Below, in pieces: positions 33,942-40,639 of a DNA stretch of 64,000 nucleotides. The DNA is from Collimonas fungivorans Ter331 (GTDB lineage Bacteria > Pseudomonadota > Gammaproteobacteria > Burkholderiales > Burkholderiaceae_D). Numbering within the stretch: position 1 is the first letter of the stretch; every line of letters begins with the position of its first letter. Both the position numbers and the translations under genes were made by a program. The stretch is from assembly GCF_000221045.1 (NCBI RefSeq), contig NC_015856.1, forward strand, positions 248,001-312,000, written 5' to 3'. The notes beneath the pieces were generated by a model, which was not told where the DNA came from, ran no database searches, and worked only from the letters and a program-made list of their open reading frames with translations.

Positions 33942-34184
33942 ATGAAACTATATGGCTACACAGACGCAGAATTACCGATAGAAGAAATTATTCCCAAACC
34001 TTTAGGGGAAGTAACTCTTTGTGCGACACCAACTGAACTTCGCAAAATGTCGGATTTTTTTATTTTCTGCGCATCCGAAATGGAACGTATGGGTTCTAAA
34101 TATGACCATATTCATTTATCTGATAAGCATAAAGAATTCGTAGGATCGCCTCATTTTGTTCTCATGAAAAATAACGAGTACTGA
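33942..34184 (+). CDS. Imm32-like immunity protein
   Basis: An 80-residue acidic protein: MKLYGYTDAELPIEEIIP, LGEVTLCATPTELRKMSDFF, EMERMGSKYDHIHLSDKH, SPHFVLM. This order matches, from memory, the family named Imm32, proposed immunity proteins of polymorphic toxin systems. It is complete and in single copy, with no toxin gene beside it; the neighbours are other small genes and repeats. If the assignment is right it would protect against a toxin injected by relatives. Identification is by recalled motif pattern only. Confidence 0.6.
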   Translation: MKLYGYTDAELPIEEIIPKPLGEVTLCATPTELRKMSDFFIFCASEMERMGSKYDHIHLSDKHKEFVGSPHFVLMKNNEY

Positions 34185-34202
34185 AGTATTTGAAGGACGA
34201 TC

Positions 34203-34248
34203 GCGGCCAGTAGCAGTCACCTGCGACCTCAGCCAAAAGCGGACATCT
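34203..34248 (+). repeat. Two tandem cores of the island repeat
   Basis: GCGGCCAGTAGCAGTCACC at 34203-34221 is followed directly by CAGCCAAAAGCGGACATC at 34230-34247. The pair lies 18 bases after the Imm32-like stop. The remaining bases up to 34350 hold no gene. Confidence 0.6.
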
Positions 34249-34352
34249 GGATGTCATCATTGTATGCTACTGGCCGCAGCTCTTTGCGCCCCAGGTATGG
34301 ACTCTGACAACCATCTGCCACTGACCGTTTTAATGGAACTACGAATGACCGC

Positions 34353-34403
34353 CGTCGAATTGAGTCTGTCGCGATCGGCTCAAAACGGCCAATAGCAGTC
34401 CTC
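34353..34403 (+). repeat. Island hairpin repeat, near full-length copy
   Basis: GTCGAATTGAGTCTGTCGCG leads into ATCGGCTCAAAACGG and then CCAATAGCAGTCCTC. The middle CGGCTCAAAACGGCC is identical to the copy at 37321. Third core within 200 bases in this spacer. Confidence 0.7.
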
Positions 34404-34478
34404 TAATGCGGCTATGATATTTGACTTGCGACACGATGAACGCCCCCCCATTTTTTACTGCATATTCGTTAGAACTCT

Positions 34479-34826
34479 ATGTCAGATCGTCCTGAACTCA
34501 CTGAGTACCTAGGTTTTTTTGAAGCTGAGCCCGAGATACTTAACCCCGAGGTGGGGTGGTGTTACGGTGCGAAATTTGTGTCGGTTCGCAACTGTGATCG
34601 GATAATCGCCATCATTGCGCCTGATGATGGTGAGATATCATTCAGGTGGTGGCACAACGATACGCTTCGTGCGGATTTTAACTTGAAGGGCGTGGTCGAT
34701 TGGAACCTAGAGTGCAACGCCCAAAGAGAAGTCCTATTTCTCAAATTTCAGCAACCGGGTATTGGTTTTCTCTCGTTACAATTAAAGCCAGTAATCAGCT
34801 TTTCGTGGGTCACAGAATGGGCATAG
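34479..34826 (+). CDS. Hypothetical protein, possible immunity-type
   Basis: A 115-residue acidic soluble protein with predicted strands (GWCYGAKFVSVRNCDRIIAII; GEISFRWWHNDTLRADFNL; WNLECNAQREVLFLKFQQ). No family recognised. Size, acidity and the tandem-beta pattern resemble small immunity proteins, and it sits directly after the Imm32-like gene, but that is context only. Confidence 0.55.
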   Translation: MSDRPELTEYLGFFEAEPEILNPEVGWCYGAKFVSVRNCDRIIAIIAPDDGEISFRWWHNDTLRADFNLKGVVDWNLECNAQREVLFLKFQQPGIGFLSLQLKPVISFSWVTEWA

Positions 34827-34847
34827 GCCAAAGGTCTCAAAGGCGCA

Positions 34848-34869
34848 AATCGGCGTTGCGGACATTCGT
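34848..34869 (+). repeat. Island hairpin repeat, variant copy
   Basis: CGGCGTTGCGGACATTCGTG carries the GCGGAC-ATTC half of the repeat. It lies between the stop at 34826 and the next ATG. Confidence 0.45.
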
Positions 34870-34894
34870 GTCCGCCATCAACTAGGCGCTCTAT

Positions 34895-35209
34895 ATGTCT
34901 CCTGTCATGAACAACACGAAGTGGGAGGAATTGAGGCTCGGTATGATCGGGCTCGGCACGCCATCACCTCGGTTTCGCGTGCGTAATTTGCATAGCGGAT
35001 ACGTCAGTGCGTGGGATGGGGAGTGGTTCCACCACTTCTATGGACACCACGAAGAGGATGAGTGGGTTGAGATTTCCGTGACGTCCGCGGCCCAGCATGA
35101 GGCTGTTCTGCGGGTGCTCCGCTCAGTGCATGTGCCTGGCGTCACGACAGAGACAGGATTCAAAATCTTCGGCTACGTACCTCGTGGCACGCATGTTGAA
35201 TATCTATAG
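34895..35209 (+). CDS. DUF6678-like small protein
   Basis: A 104-residue protein: NNTKWEELRLGMIGLG, WDGEWFHHFYGHHEEDEWVEI, AVLRVLRSVHVPGVTTETGFKIFGY. The W-xx-LR start, the central WDGEW-xx-HF/EWVEI and the closing GF-xx-GY agree with what I recall of DUF6678. Such proteins occur in arrays of toxin-immunity genes; their function is untested. The true start could be ATG 34907 (MNNTKW), a few codons downstream. Confidence 0.55.
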   Translation: MSPVMNNTKWEELRLGMIGLGTPSPRFRVRNLHSGYVSAWDGEWFHHFYGHHEEDEWVEISVTSAAQHEAVLRVLRSVHVPGVTTETGFKIFGYVPRGTHVEYL

Positions 35210-35342
35210 CCCACGACGGAACTCGTCCATGATCGACCGATGAAATTGACCGCTATTTAACAACAACGATCACCTGTGATTTGTTGCGCATTTACCTTCA
35301 TCTATGTGACATCATCTCAATTGGACACCGTTTAGAAAAAAT

Positions 35343-35717
35343 ATGGACTGGGAACCAATTTCCGAAGCATCACTATGGGACAAAATCAACGCCGCCGAAA
35401 TTCGCATGAATCCACAGCAAGCGAGATTGTGGGAGGCGATACGTGTCTCGCCGCATAAGTGGGAAGAAAAATCCTACGGAGAACTTGGAAACGGGTTCTG
35501 GATAGTCGCCATTATCGGCACGACAGTGATTTGGTACAACGACATTGAAGATGGATTCAATCGTTCTCGTTACACCAGTTTTGGCACGATGGATGAATAT
35601 TGGTGCAACCAAGATGAACTTGAGATGGCGCTGCAGTACGTACTTAATTTCATCGAAACCGGCCAAGAACTGGGATCAAGAATAAATCCCCCAATGCCTG
35701 GCAAATGGTCGCGCTAA
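35343..35717 (+). CDS. Conserved hypothetical protein (WYNDIEDGFN family)
   Basis: A 124-residue soluble protein: QQARLWEAIRVSPHKWEE, GELGNGFWIVAIIGTTVIWYNDIEDGFNRS, DEYWCNQDELEMALQYVLNFIE. The strongly patterned aromatic core suggests an alpha/beta fold of the SMI1/immunity size class, and I recall similar unnamed proteins in many proteobacteria, but no named family. No repeat copy is clear in the following 98-base gap. Confidence 0.6.
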   Translation: MDWEPISEASLWDKINAAEIRMNPQQARLWEAIRVSPHKWEEKSYGELGNGFWIVAIIGTTVIWYNDIEDGFNRSRYTSFGTMDEYWCNQDELEMALQYVLNFIETGQELGSRINPPMPGKWSR

Positions 35718-35815
35718 TTAAGCCCGCAACCAGCGAGTAGTTATTGTTCATTCTTTGTTTGGTCAATTATCGAGTATGACATTTTTGAATATGCCACTAC
35801 GTTGAGAATACATCG

Positions 35816-36235
35816 ATGCTAAGAATTGAATTTGAGGAGCCGACCGAGTCAGTCTGTAATTGCTGCCAAAATGCGATAGTCAGACTGACACGATTTGTAT
35901 ACAAAGATGACGATGCGTTCGCAGTCTACTATGCACAATATACGCATGGGCACAGCGAGAAGCGTCTCATCGGCATAATCAGCTTAGGCGAGTGGGGCAG
36001 CGATGAGGTCGGCGCGGAAGCCAGGTTGGCGTTCCCATTCCAGATTTGGATGAATGGCGACAATTTCCAAGTTGGCTTGGTTGATGCGAGAGACTCCCCC
36101 TGGAGCCATGTGACCTTCTTAGGCCGGATACTTGACCGCACAGAAGCGCTGGCACATGAGTGGATTAATGATGTATTCCACATCACTGACCACATGGTTG
36201 AGGATGATAAAGAAATCGTGGAGTACTTCAGTTAA
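35816..36235 (+). CDS. Conserved hypothetical protein with N-terminal CxCC motif
   Basis: A 139-residue protein beginning MLRIEFEEPTESVCNCCQNA: Cys14, Cys16 and Cys17 could bind metal or form a redox site. It continues RLTRFVYKDDDAFAVYYAQYTHGHSEK, LIGIISLGEWG, ARDSPWSHVTFLGRILDR and ends EWINDVFHITDHMVEDD. I recall unnamed relatives with the same CxCC-x-T-x-RLTRF start, so this is likely a real conserved family. Function unknown; neighbours are immunity-like genes. Confidence 0.6.
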   Translation: MLRIEFEEPTESVCNCCQNAIVRLTRFVYKDDDAFAVYYAQYTHGHSEKRLIGIISLGEWGSDEVGAEARLAFPFQIWMNGDNFQVGLVDARDSPWSHVTFLGRILDRTEALAHEWINDVFHITDHMVEDDKEIVEYFS

Positions 36236-36296
36236 TATCGGCCAATTTTGGTGGTTTTGAAGGTGACGCCGACTTGCTTGCTCGTAGTGCGTTGGT

Positions 36297-36344
36297 TTTG
36301 AACCCGAGCTATGCGGCAGAGTTCGGCCAAAAGCCGCCGATTCC
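36297..36344 (+). repeat. Island hairpin repeat, long copy
   Basis: TTGAACCCGAGCTATGCGG is followed by CAGAGTTCGGCCAAAAGCCG and CCGATTCC. It ends 8 bases before the ribosome site of the HD-hydrolase gene. Confidence 0.6.
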
Positions 36345-36363
36345 ATTTTTTGAGGAGCTGATT

Positions 36364-36798
36364 ATGACAATGTTGGAACGCGCAATTGCAATTGCAGCAG
36401 CGGCTCACGCAGGACAGGTAGACAAGGCAGGACAACCTTATATCTTGCATCCGCTACGGGTTATGTTACGTGTTACATCGGTGCATGAGCGAATGGCAGC
36501 AGTGCTTCACGACGTCGTCGAGGACACAAGCGTGTCGCTGCAGCAGCTTATTGCTGAAGGATTTCCGCCACAGGTCATCGCGGCCGTAGATGCACTAACC
36601 AAGCGACCTGGTGAATCGCGCGCGCAGGCAGCGCAAAGAGCATCTACCAACTTAATTGGACGCGAAGTGAAATTGGCAGATAACGCGGAGAACATGGACT
36701 TAACTCGTATTCAGAACCCATCGGCCCGTGATTTCGCTCGAGTTGAAGAATATAAGGTTGTGCGTGAAATTTTGTTGAAGGGTGGAACTGTAAGTTGA
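36364..36798 (+). CDS. RelA/SpoT-type HD-domain hydrolase, stand-alone
   Basis: A 144-residue protein matching only the HD half of RelA/SpoT enzymes: AHAGQVDKAGQPYILHPLRVML, AAVLHDVVEDTSVSLQQLIAEGF, ALTKRPGESRAQ and VKLADNAENMD. Metal ligands His (ILHPL), His-Asp (LHDVVED) and a distal Asp (LADNAENMD) are present, so it could hydrolyse (p)ppGpp or a related nucleotide, like small alarmone hydrolases. No synthetase domain or synthetase gene is adjacent. GAGGAG lies 6 bases before ATG 36364; the upstream extension to 36274 is repeat sequence. Confidence 0.75.
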   Translation: MTMLERAIAIAAAAHAGQVDKAGQPYILHPLRVMLRVTSVHERMAAVLHDVVEDTSVSLQQLIAEGFPPQVIAAVDALTKRPGESRAQAAQRASTNLIGREVKLADNAENMDLTRIQNPSARDFARVEEYKVVREILLKGGTVS

Positions 36799-36883
36799 AA
36801 GAAGCATTCGGCTTCTGAACTGCGAAAAACGGGCACTCGCTCTTTGTTAAATTCGTAGAAAATCAATATCTAAATACAGAAAA

Positions 36884-37222
36884 ATGGACCATCAATTCCA
36901 CTTTGATATTCGCCTAAAAGAGCTGGAAGAAAAGGCGACTGGAAGACTCCTTATGGCAGATGTGTTTAATAACACTGCCTTTGACGACTTGTATTCCTAT
37001 GCCTGTGCAAAAGCAGTCGAACTAAAAACTGAGTTTGTTATCCCCAGACAGTACTTAGCATCCATTTTGGACGCTGCGAATGCTATTCGTAGCCGTGCGG
37101 AGTATTTACCTGAGGTGAGATTGCATTTGAACGTTGCTCATAATTTCGATGTGCTTTTAAGTCTTATTGCAAAGGGCGAGGCTCCCGGGGATAGAAAACC
37201 TGGGGTGCCGACGATACTTTGA
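36884..37222 (+). CDS. Hypothetical protein, helical
   Basis: A 112-residue soluble protein, mostly helical (FDDLYSYACAKAVELKTEF; YLASILDAANAIRSRAEYL; FDVLLSLIAKGEAPG). No signal peptide, no recognised family. Strongly AT-rich coding unlike the flanking catabolic genes. Followed, about 100 bases on, by the most complete repeat copy. Confidence 0.55.
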   Translation: MDHQFHFDIRLKELEEKATGRLLMADVFNNTAFDDLYSYACAKAVELKTEFVIPRQYLASILDAANAIRSRAEYLPEVRLHLNVAHNFDVLLSLIAKGEAPGDRKPGVPTIL

Positions 37223-37320
37223 GCTTCAGGGCATTCATATCAGCTAGTAATGGCTGCCTGAAAGTAGAGGTAGATTACCAAATTTGAATGGATAGTTTAG
37301 AGAAAACGCTATATCGCCTT

Positions 37321-37373
37321 TGGGTCGAAATCGACCTGTTGCGGCCGGCTCAAAACGGCCAGAAGCGGTCGTT
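37321..37373 (+). repeat. Island hairpin repeat, reference full-length copy
   Basis: The clearest copy. A first hairpin, GGTCGA-AA-TCGACC (37323-37336), is followed by a second, GGCCG-GCTCAAAA-CGGCC (37343-37360), and the tail AGAAGCGGTCGTT. Other copies keep parts of this order. It is the basis for naming the family. Confidence 0.75.
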
Positions 37374-37451
37374 TCTGAAAGAGCTTTTTTTGCGGAATGC
37401 AGCATGCGATGATAAAGACGCGAATCACAATTACATTAATTTGACTCCAAG

Positions 37452-37763
37452 ATGAGAATCTTTCCGCCAGTTGAAGAGAAGATTAAGGCTACATTCCCAG
37501 CTCAAGAAGCCGAGGTAGCTATTTCTGCATTGTCTGGTATGACAACGCCGCCTCTCGACAAGGAGTGGACGACGACCCGTGCACGTGTTCAGGTGGCGAT
37601 TTTTATGTCATCTAAGTCGGACCTTGAAAGACTATTGGTCGGTGTTGCCAGTGCAGAAATTGATTGGCGAGATATTTTAGTGAATGGTGGTCTTGCCGAG
37701 TCAAATTGGCCGAGGGTCGCAAAAGATGCAGGCTTTGATATCCAGATAGACGAAACGACCTAG
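37452..37763 (+). CDS. Hypothetical protein, possible immunity-type
   Basis: A 103-residue acidic protein (MRIFPPVEEKIKATFP; EAEVAISALSGMTTPP; TTRARVQVAIFMSSKSDLERLLVGVASAEIDWRDILVNGGL). The helix-rich C-terminus with RDILVNGGL resembles small helical proteins seen beside other island genes, but I cannot name it. A repeat copy follows 14 bases after the stop. Confidence 0.55.
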   Translation: MRIFPPVEEKIKATFPAQEAEVAISALSGMTTPPLDKEWTTTRARVQVAIFMSSKSDLERLLVGVASAEIDWRDILVNGGLAESNWPRVAKDAGFDIQIDETT

Positions 37764-37776
37764 CTTATTTCCAAGT

Positions 37777-37802
37777 CCGTAATCGGCCAGAAGCGGTCCT
37801 CT
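37777..37802 (+). repeat. Island hairpin repeat, core copy
   Basis: ATCGGCCAGAAGCGGTCCTC shares the core CGGCCAGAAGCGGTC exactly with the 37321 copy. It lies 14 bases downstream of a stop codon. Confidence 0.7.
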
Positions 37803-37885
37803 GGCATCAAGCCATCAAGCTACGGTTCGGTTAAGCCCCAAAACAGACGTTGGGTACTTTCATATAGACGCTTATGAGGATCCAC

Positions 37886-38320
37886 ATGATTCAAATGAAA
37901 CAACCCGAAGACGCACCTCATGCGTTTCAAACCGCCTGGAACAATCACGACATGCAATCCTTCGGAGCACTGTTCCATGAGGATGCGACGTTCGTTAATC
38001 GGTTCGGGCACTATGTGCGCGGTGTCGATGAGATCGTCAAGCTGCATGCGCCCATCCACGCAACGATCTACAGCGATTCCATGCTTGAGAACGAGCTAAT
38101 CGATGTAGTCGCGATCAGCGACGACGCGGCGGTCCTGCACTTCTGGAGCCGCCTCGCGGTCGGAGCGGCTCATCCGGCGGGGCCACACGCTGTCGATACG
38201 GTGATCCTTGCCGTGCTGACGCGGCAGGCATCTGAGTGGCGAATCAAGGCACTCGAGAACGTAACTCTGACGAATCCACGCACGGGAGAAATTGTGTTGA
38301 GAGACGGACGGGATTCATGA
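37886..38320 (+). CDS. SgcJ/EcaC-type NTF2-like protein
   Basis: A 144-residue protein of the SnoaL/DUF4440 group: DAPHAFQTAWNNHDMQSFGALFHEDATFVNRFGHYVRG, then VVAISDDAAVLHFWSRL and SEWRIKALENVTLTNP. The fold binds small molecules; no reaction can be assigned. GAGG lies 6 bases before ATG 37886; ATGs at 37874 and 37895 are alternatives. Base composition is closer to the flanks than to the rest of the island, hinting at a separate origin. Confidence 0.7.
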   Translation: MIQMKQPEDAPHAFQTAWNNHDMQSFGALFHEDATFVNRFGHYVRGVDEIVKLHAPIHATIYSDSMLENELIDVVAISDDAAVLHFWSRLAVGAAHPAGPHAVDTVILAVLTRQASEWRIKALENVTLTNPRTGEIVLRDGRDS

Positions 38321-38472
38321 TCGAGCGGGAAAAAATTCTTCCGCACCGCACAGGGGCGTAGCGGATACCCGCTTCGAATCGAAAGTGATCGTCTTCTATC
38401 GGTCAAAAACATGCAGTCGGAGACATGCACTGGACCCGATTTCGATTGTGACACAACCAAATATCATGCGAA

Positions 38473-38829
38473 ATGATCAAGCTAATTTCATTTTTTCTGC
38501 TGCTGATTGCGAGTTATTTTGGCTGGTGGGCCATCACTTATGCCGCCGTAGAGTGGTGGTGCGGGACGTTCCTGCTTGCTGCCTGTGCGGTAGGTCTACT
38601 GTTGCGCTGGAAGGCAGCGAAGTACTTTTGGAATACTATCGCTCTTGTCGCAAGTTTGGGCTGGTTGATCTCGATCGTGCGCCTTGTGCTCAAGGGATGG
38701 CCTACAGGCGACTATCTTGATACTGTCATTTCGCTCATCCCTGGTGCGTTGCTGTTGACAGTTTGCTTCGCCGGAAGCCAAGCCGTAGCGGCGCACTACC
38801 GGGTGAGTGGCAAAACGGAAAAGCCATAA
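38473..38829 (+). CDS. Small membrane protein, four helices
   Basis: A 118-residue hydrophobic protein with about four helices (LISFFLLLIASYFGWWAI; CGTFLLAACAVGLLL; ALVASLGWLISIVRLVL; SLIPGALLLTVCFAGSQA) and a short basic tail. No family recognised. A long repeat copy follows 17 bases after the stop. Confidence 0.6.
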   Translation: MIKLISFFLLLIASYFGWWAITYAAVEWWCGTFLLAACAVGLLLRWKAAKYFWNTIALVASLGWLISIVRLVLKGWPTGDYLDTVISLIPGALLLTVCFAGSQAVAAHYRVSGKTEKP

Positions 38830-38846
38830 CTGATATTTGGTTGCTG

Positions 38847-38892
38847 TGGGTTGTAGATTCAACCCGCCGCAACCGGCCAAGAGCAGCCGTCC
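38847..38892 (+). repeat. Island hairpin repeat, long copy
   Basis: A first hairpin GGGTTG-TAGAT-TCAACCC (38848-38865) is followed by GCCGCAACCGGCC and AAGAGCAGCCGTCC. The second hairpin is shortened compared with 37321. Confidence 0.65.
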
Positions 38893-38924
38893 CACTCGAC
38901 ATCATAATTGGGAGATACAGCGCA

Positions 38925-39320
38925 ATGCATTACACCGGCCACCTGAATGGACACGAAGCAATCCTCGCTATTTGTGGTCTTATAGGCGTTTTAATGGTTT
39001 CATTTTGGTTTGTTCCAAGAATACCCCGGAGCTTAGAGAAAGAAAAACTAGCTGAGCTCTCGTGTAGAGCTTTTATCGTGTTTGGTCCTTCGTGGTTGAA
39101 ACAAGGGGGGCAATTTTATCGAGTCTCAGTTTATGAAGATTTTCTTCTGTTCGTGTTTTGGGGTACACAAAAAATCCACTACAGAGATGTCAAGAACCTC
39201 GATATTCAAACTGGCAAGAATGTCACGATGACCGTGCATGGAGTGAAGGTCAAGATTTTTGGCTCCAGCGGTCAGATGAGATTGCTTTACTCTCAATTGC
39301 AGGTCCGCATTCATTACTAA
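38925..39320 (+). CDS. Membrane-anchored hypothetical protein
   Basis: A 131-residue protein with one N-terminal helix (AILAICGLIGVLMVSFWFV) and a cytoplasmic-type beta-rich domain (FIVFGPSWLKQGGQFYRVSVYEDFLLF; IHYRDVKNLDIQTGKNVTMTVHGVKVKIFG), which looks like a PH-like or lipid/protein-binding sheet. Not recognised. GGGAGA is well spaced before ATG 38925; the frame upstream passes through the repeat. Confidence 0.6.
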   Translation: MHYTGHLNGHEAILAICGLIGVLMVSFWFVPRIPRSLEKEKLAELSCRAFIVFGPSWLKQGGQFYRVSVYEDFLLFVFWGTQKIHYRDVKNLDIQTGKNVTMTVHGVKVKIFGSSGQMRLLYSQLQVRIHY

Positions 39321-39328
39321 GCGTCGGA

Positions 39329-39353
39329 AATCGGCGGCGGAAACGGACGCTCG
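39329..39353 (+). repeat. Island hairpin repeat, variant copy
   Basis: ATCGGCGGCGGAAACGGACGCTCG carries a diverged core and lies 9 bases after a stop. A similar fragment (TAATCGGCTTTCGTTG) follows near 39377. Confidence 0.45.
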
Positions 39354-39497
39354 ATAACGGCGTCTAAATTGTCGGTAATCGGCTTTCGTTGTTGGGATTT
39401 TCCCTTGCTTATCGGCTGAGGCTTTAATCTATCAAACACGGGAAAATTTTTTAACGTATCCTCCTAAAATCCCATTTTCTGGCTGGATGGAGATCCC

Positions 39498-39899
39498 ATG
39501 GCTTTCATATATGACGACATAAATCGCAAAGCTCACGATCCTGAACGAGATGTGACCATCGTGCCTTCGACGAAATTTTATGACACATCGGAATTACCGT
39601 ATTGCTACGAAAGTAAACAATGCAACTTCACTTTCCTGTCATCTTTCAAGTACGAGACCAAGACAGTTACTCTCAAGAACGGCAAAATTTCTGAAGCAAA
39701 AATTCCAATAGAAGCACATATTCAGGAAAAGCCGTTGTGGATGACTTTCGCTTTAAGCGGGTGTGGCATCGAATTCGCCAAACTGCATTACGACTCAGTT
39801 AAGAACGCCATCGAAGAGGGGATGTTTTGCTTGGAAATGCACGGCGAAGAATGTTTATCTACCGTTCCAAAATTCAGGGTTGTATTCGTGCCCGATTGA
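39498..39899 (+). CDS. Hypothetical protein
   Basis: A 133-residue soluble protein (MAFIYDDINRKAHDPERD; LPYCYESKQCNFTFLSSFKYETKTVTLKNG; TFALSGCGIEFAKLHYDSVKNAIEEGMFCLEMHG; RVVFVPD). It contains six Cys residues and an alternating strand pattern. No family recognised. GATGGAGA lies before the ATG. Confidence 0.55.
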   Translation: MAFIYDDINRKAHDPERDVTIVPSTKFYDTSELPYCYESKQCNFTFLSSFKYETKTVTLKNGKISEAKIPIEAHIQEKPLWMTFALSGCGIEFAKLHYDSVKNAIEEGMFCLEMHGEECLSTVPKFRVVFVPD

Positions 39900-39986
39900 C
39901 GCCTTTGGACAACGCACATCGTTGCAATCAAAAACAGCAAGACCATCATGCTGAGCGACTGCTTTAGGCAATTCCGAAGGTCCCTT

Positions 39987-40038
39987 TCGGGTCGTAAGCA
40001 CCCATCCAGCAATGCCAGATCGGCCAAATGCGGAAGTA
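39987..40038 (+). repeat. Island hairpin repeat, last copy
   Basis: It opens TCGGGTCGTAAGCACCC and ends CAGATCGGCCAAATGCGGAA. Order as in 37321. No copy is found beyond it, so it marks the right edge of the repeat-bearing zone. Confidence 0.55.
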
Positions 40039-40152
40039 CATACACTCGCTTTATTTAGCGTTGATTGCGTACCTTATTCATGGCAGCATAGGCAAATTCT
40101 TTACGCACGGCAATCTGACCGGGTGTTTGATGCTCAAGCACATGGGGGAATA

Positions 40153-40248
40153 ATGGGATTTGGCAGGAAGTTCCTGGTTTCCGGACTGGCTTATGCGCTC
40201 CTCGGACTGGCGTTCGGGATTTGCATGGGCATAGCAGCGCTACGATGA
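40153..40248 (+). CDS. Very short single-helix membrane ORF
   Basis: A 31-residue reading frame starting after GGGGGAATA, encoding one hydrophobic helix (FLVSGLAYALLGLAFGICMG). The sequence resembles the first helix of longer cytochrome-oxidase-like membrane proteins from memory, so it may be a truncated remnant rather than a functional microprotein. Confidence 0.35.
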   Translation: MGFGRKFLVSGLAYALLGLAFGICMGIAALR

Positions 40249-40291
40249 GTACCATTGATAATCTAATAATTTATACCAGGGAAAACAAATC

Positions 40292-40570
40292 ATGAAAAAA
40301 CAGATATTGAGCATTTCGCCGGTCCAAACTGCCAAGGTAGTAGCCCTTCTTTACTTTGCTATTTCCTTCCCGATCTTTGTTCTGATGAGCCTGTTTTTCC
40401 TGATTGTCCCAGGAACCAAAGCGCCAATGATGGTTCCGATGCTCGTGCTTCCCTTTATTTATCTAGTCGTTGGTTTTGTTTTCACCGTTATTGGCGCGTG
40501 GGTTTACAACCTCATTGCAAAATGGGTCGGCGGCATTGAATTTACCACCGCAGATATTGAAAATTCCTGA
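40292..40570 (+). CDS. Conserved small membrane protein
   Basis: A 92-residue protein with two helices (VVALLYFAISFPIFVLMSLFF and FIYLVVGFVFTVIGAWVYNLI) followed by AKWVGGIEFTTAD. The closing pattern W-x-YN-LIAK-x-GGIE is one I recall from many unnamed proteobacterial membrane proteins. A weak GGGAAAA precedes the ATG. It is the last gene of the island and is followed by a hairpin shared with the convergent gene. Confidence 0.65.
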   Translation: MKKQILSISPVQTAKVVALLYFAISFPIFVLMSLFFLIVPGTKAPMMVPMLVLPFIYLVVGFVFTVIGAWVYNLIAKWVGGIEFTTADIENS

Positions 40571-40583
40571 CACGAATATTCAC

Positions 40584-40619
40584 GCGGGCCTGCGCAGATA
40601 AACTTCCGCGCAGTCCCGC
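40584..40619. terminator. Hairpin between convergent genes
   Basis: GCGGGCCTGCGC (40584-40595) pairs with GCGCAGTCCCGC (40608-40619) with one mismatch over a 12-base loop. It lies between the convergent stops at 40570 and 40640 and could end transcripts from both sides. No strong T-run. Confidence 0.5.
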
Positions 40620-40639
40620 CACGATCAGCCAAGCATGCC

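Noticed and set aside
28513-40038. Chromosomal integron gene-cassette array
   Set aside because: The spacing is cassette-like but the repeats lack attC order (RYYYAAC first, GTTRRRY last). Where such boxes occur (29745 copy) they are in the opposite order, other copies lack them, and there is no intI.
28500-40100. CRISPR array or CRISPR-like repeats
   Set aside because: The repeats are diverged, 200-900 bases apart and separated by genes, not by short uniform spacers; no cas gene is seen.
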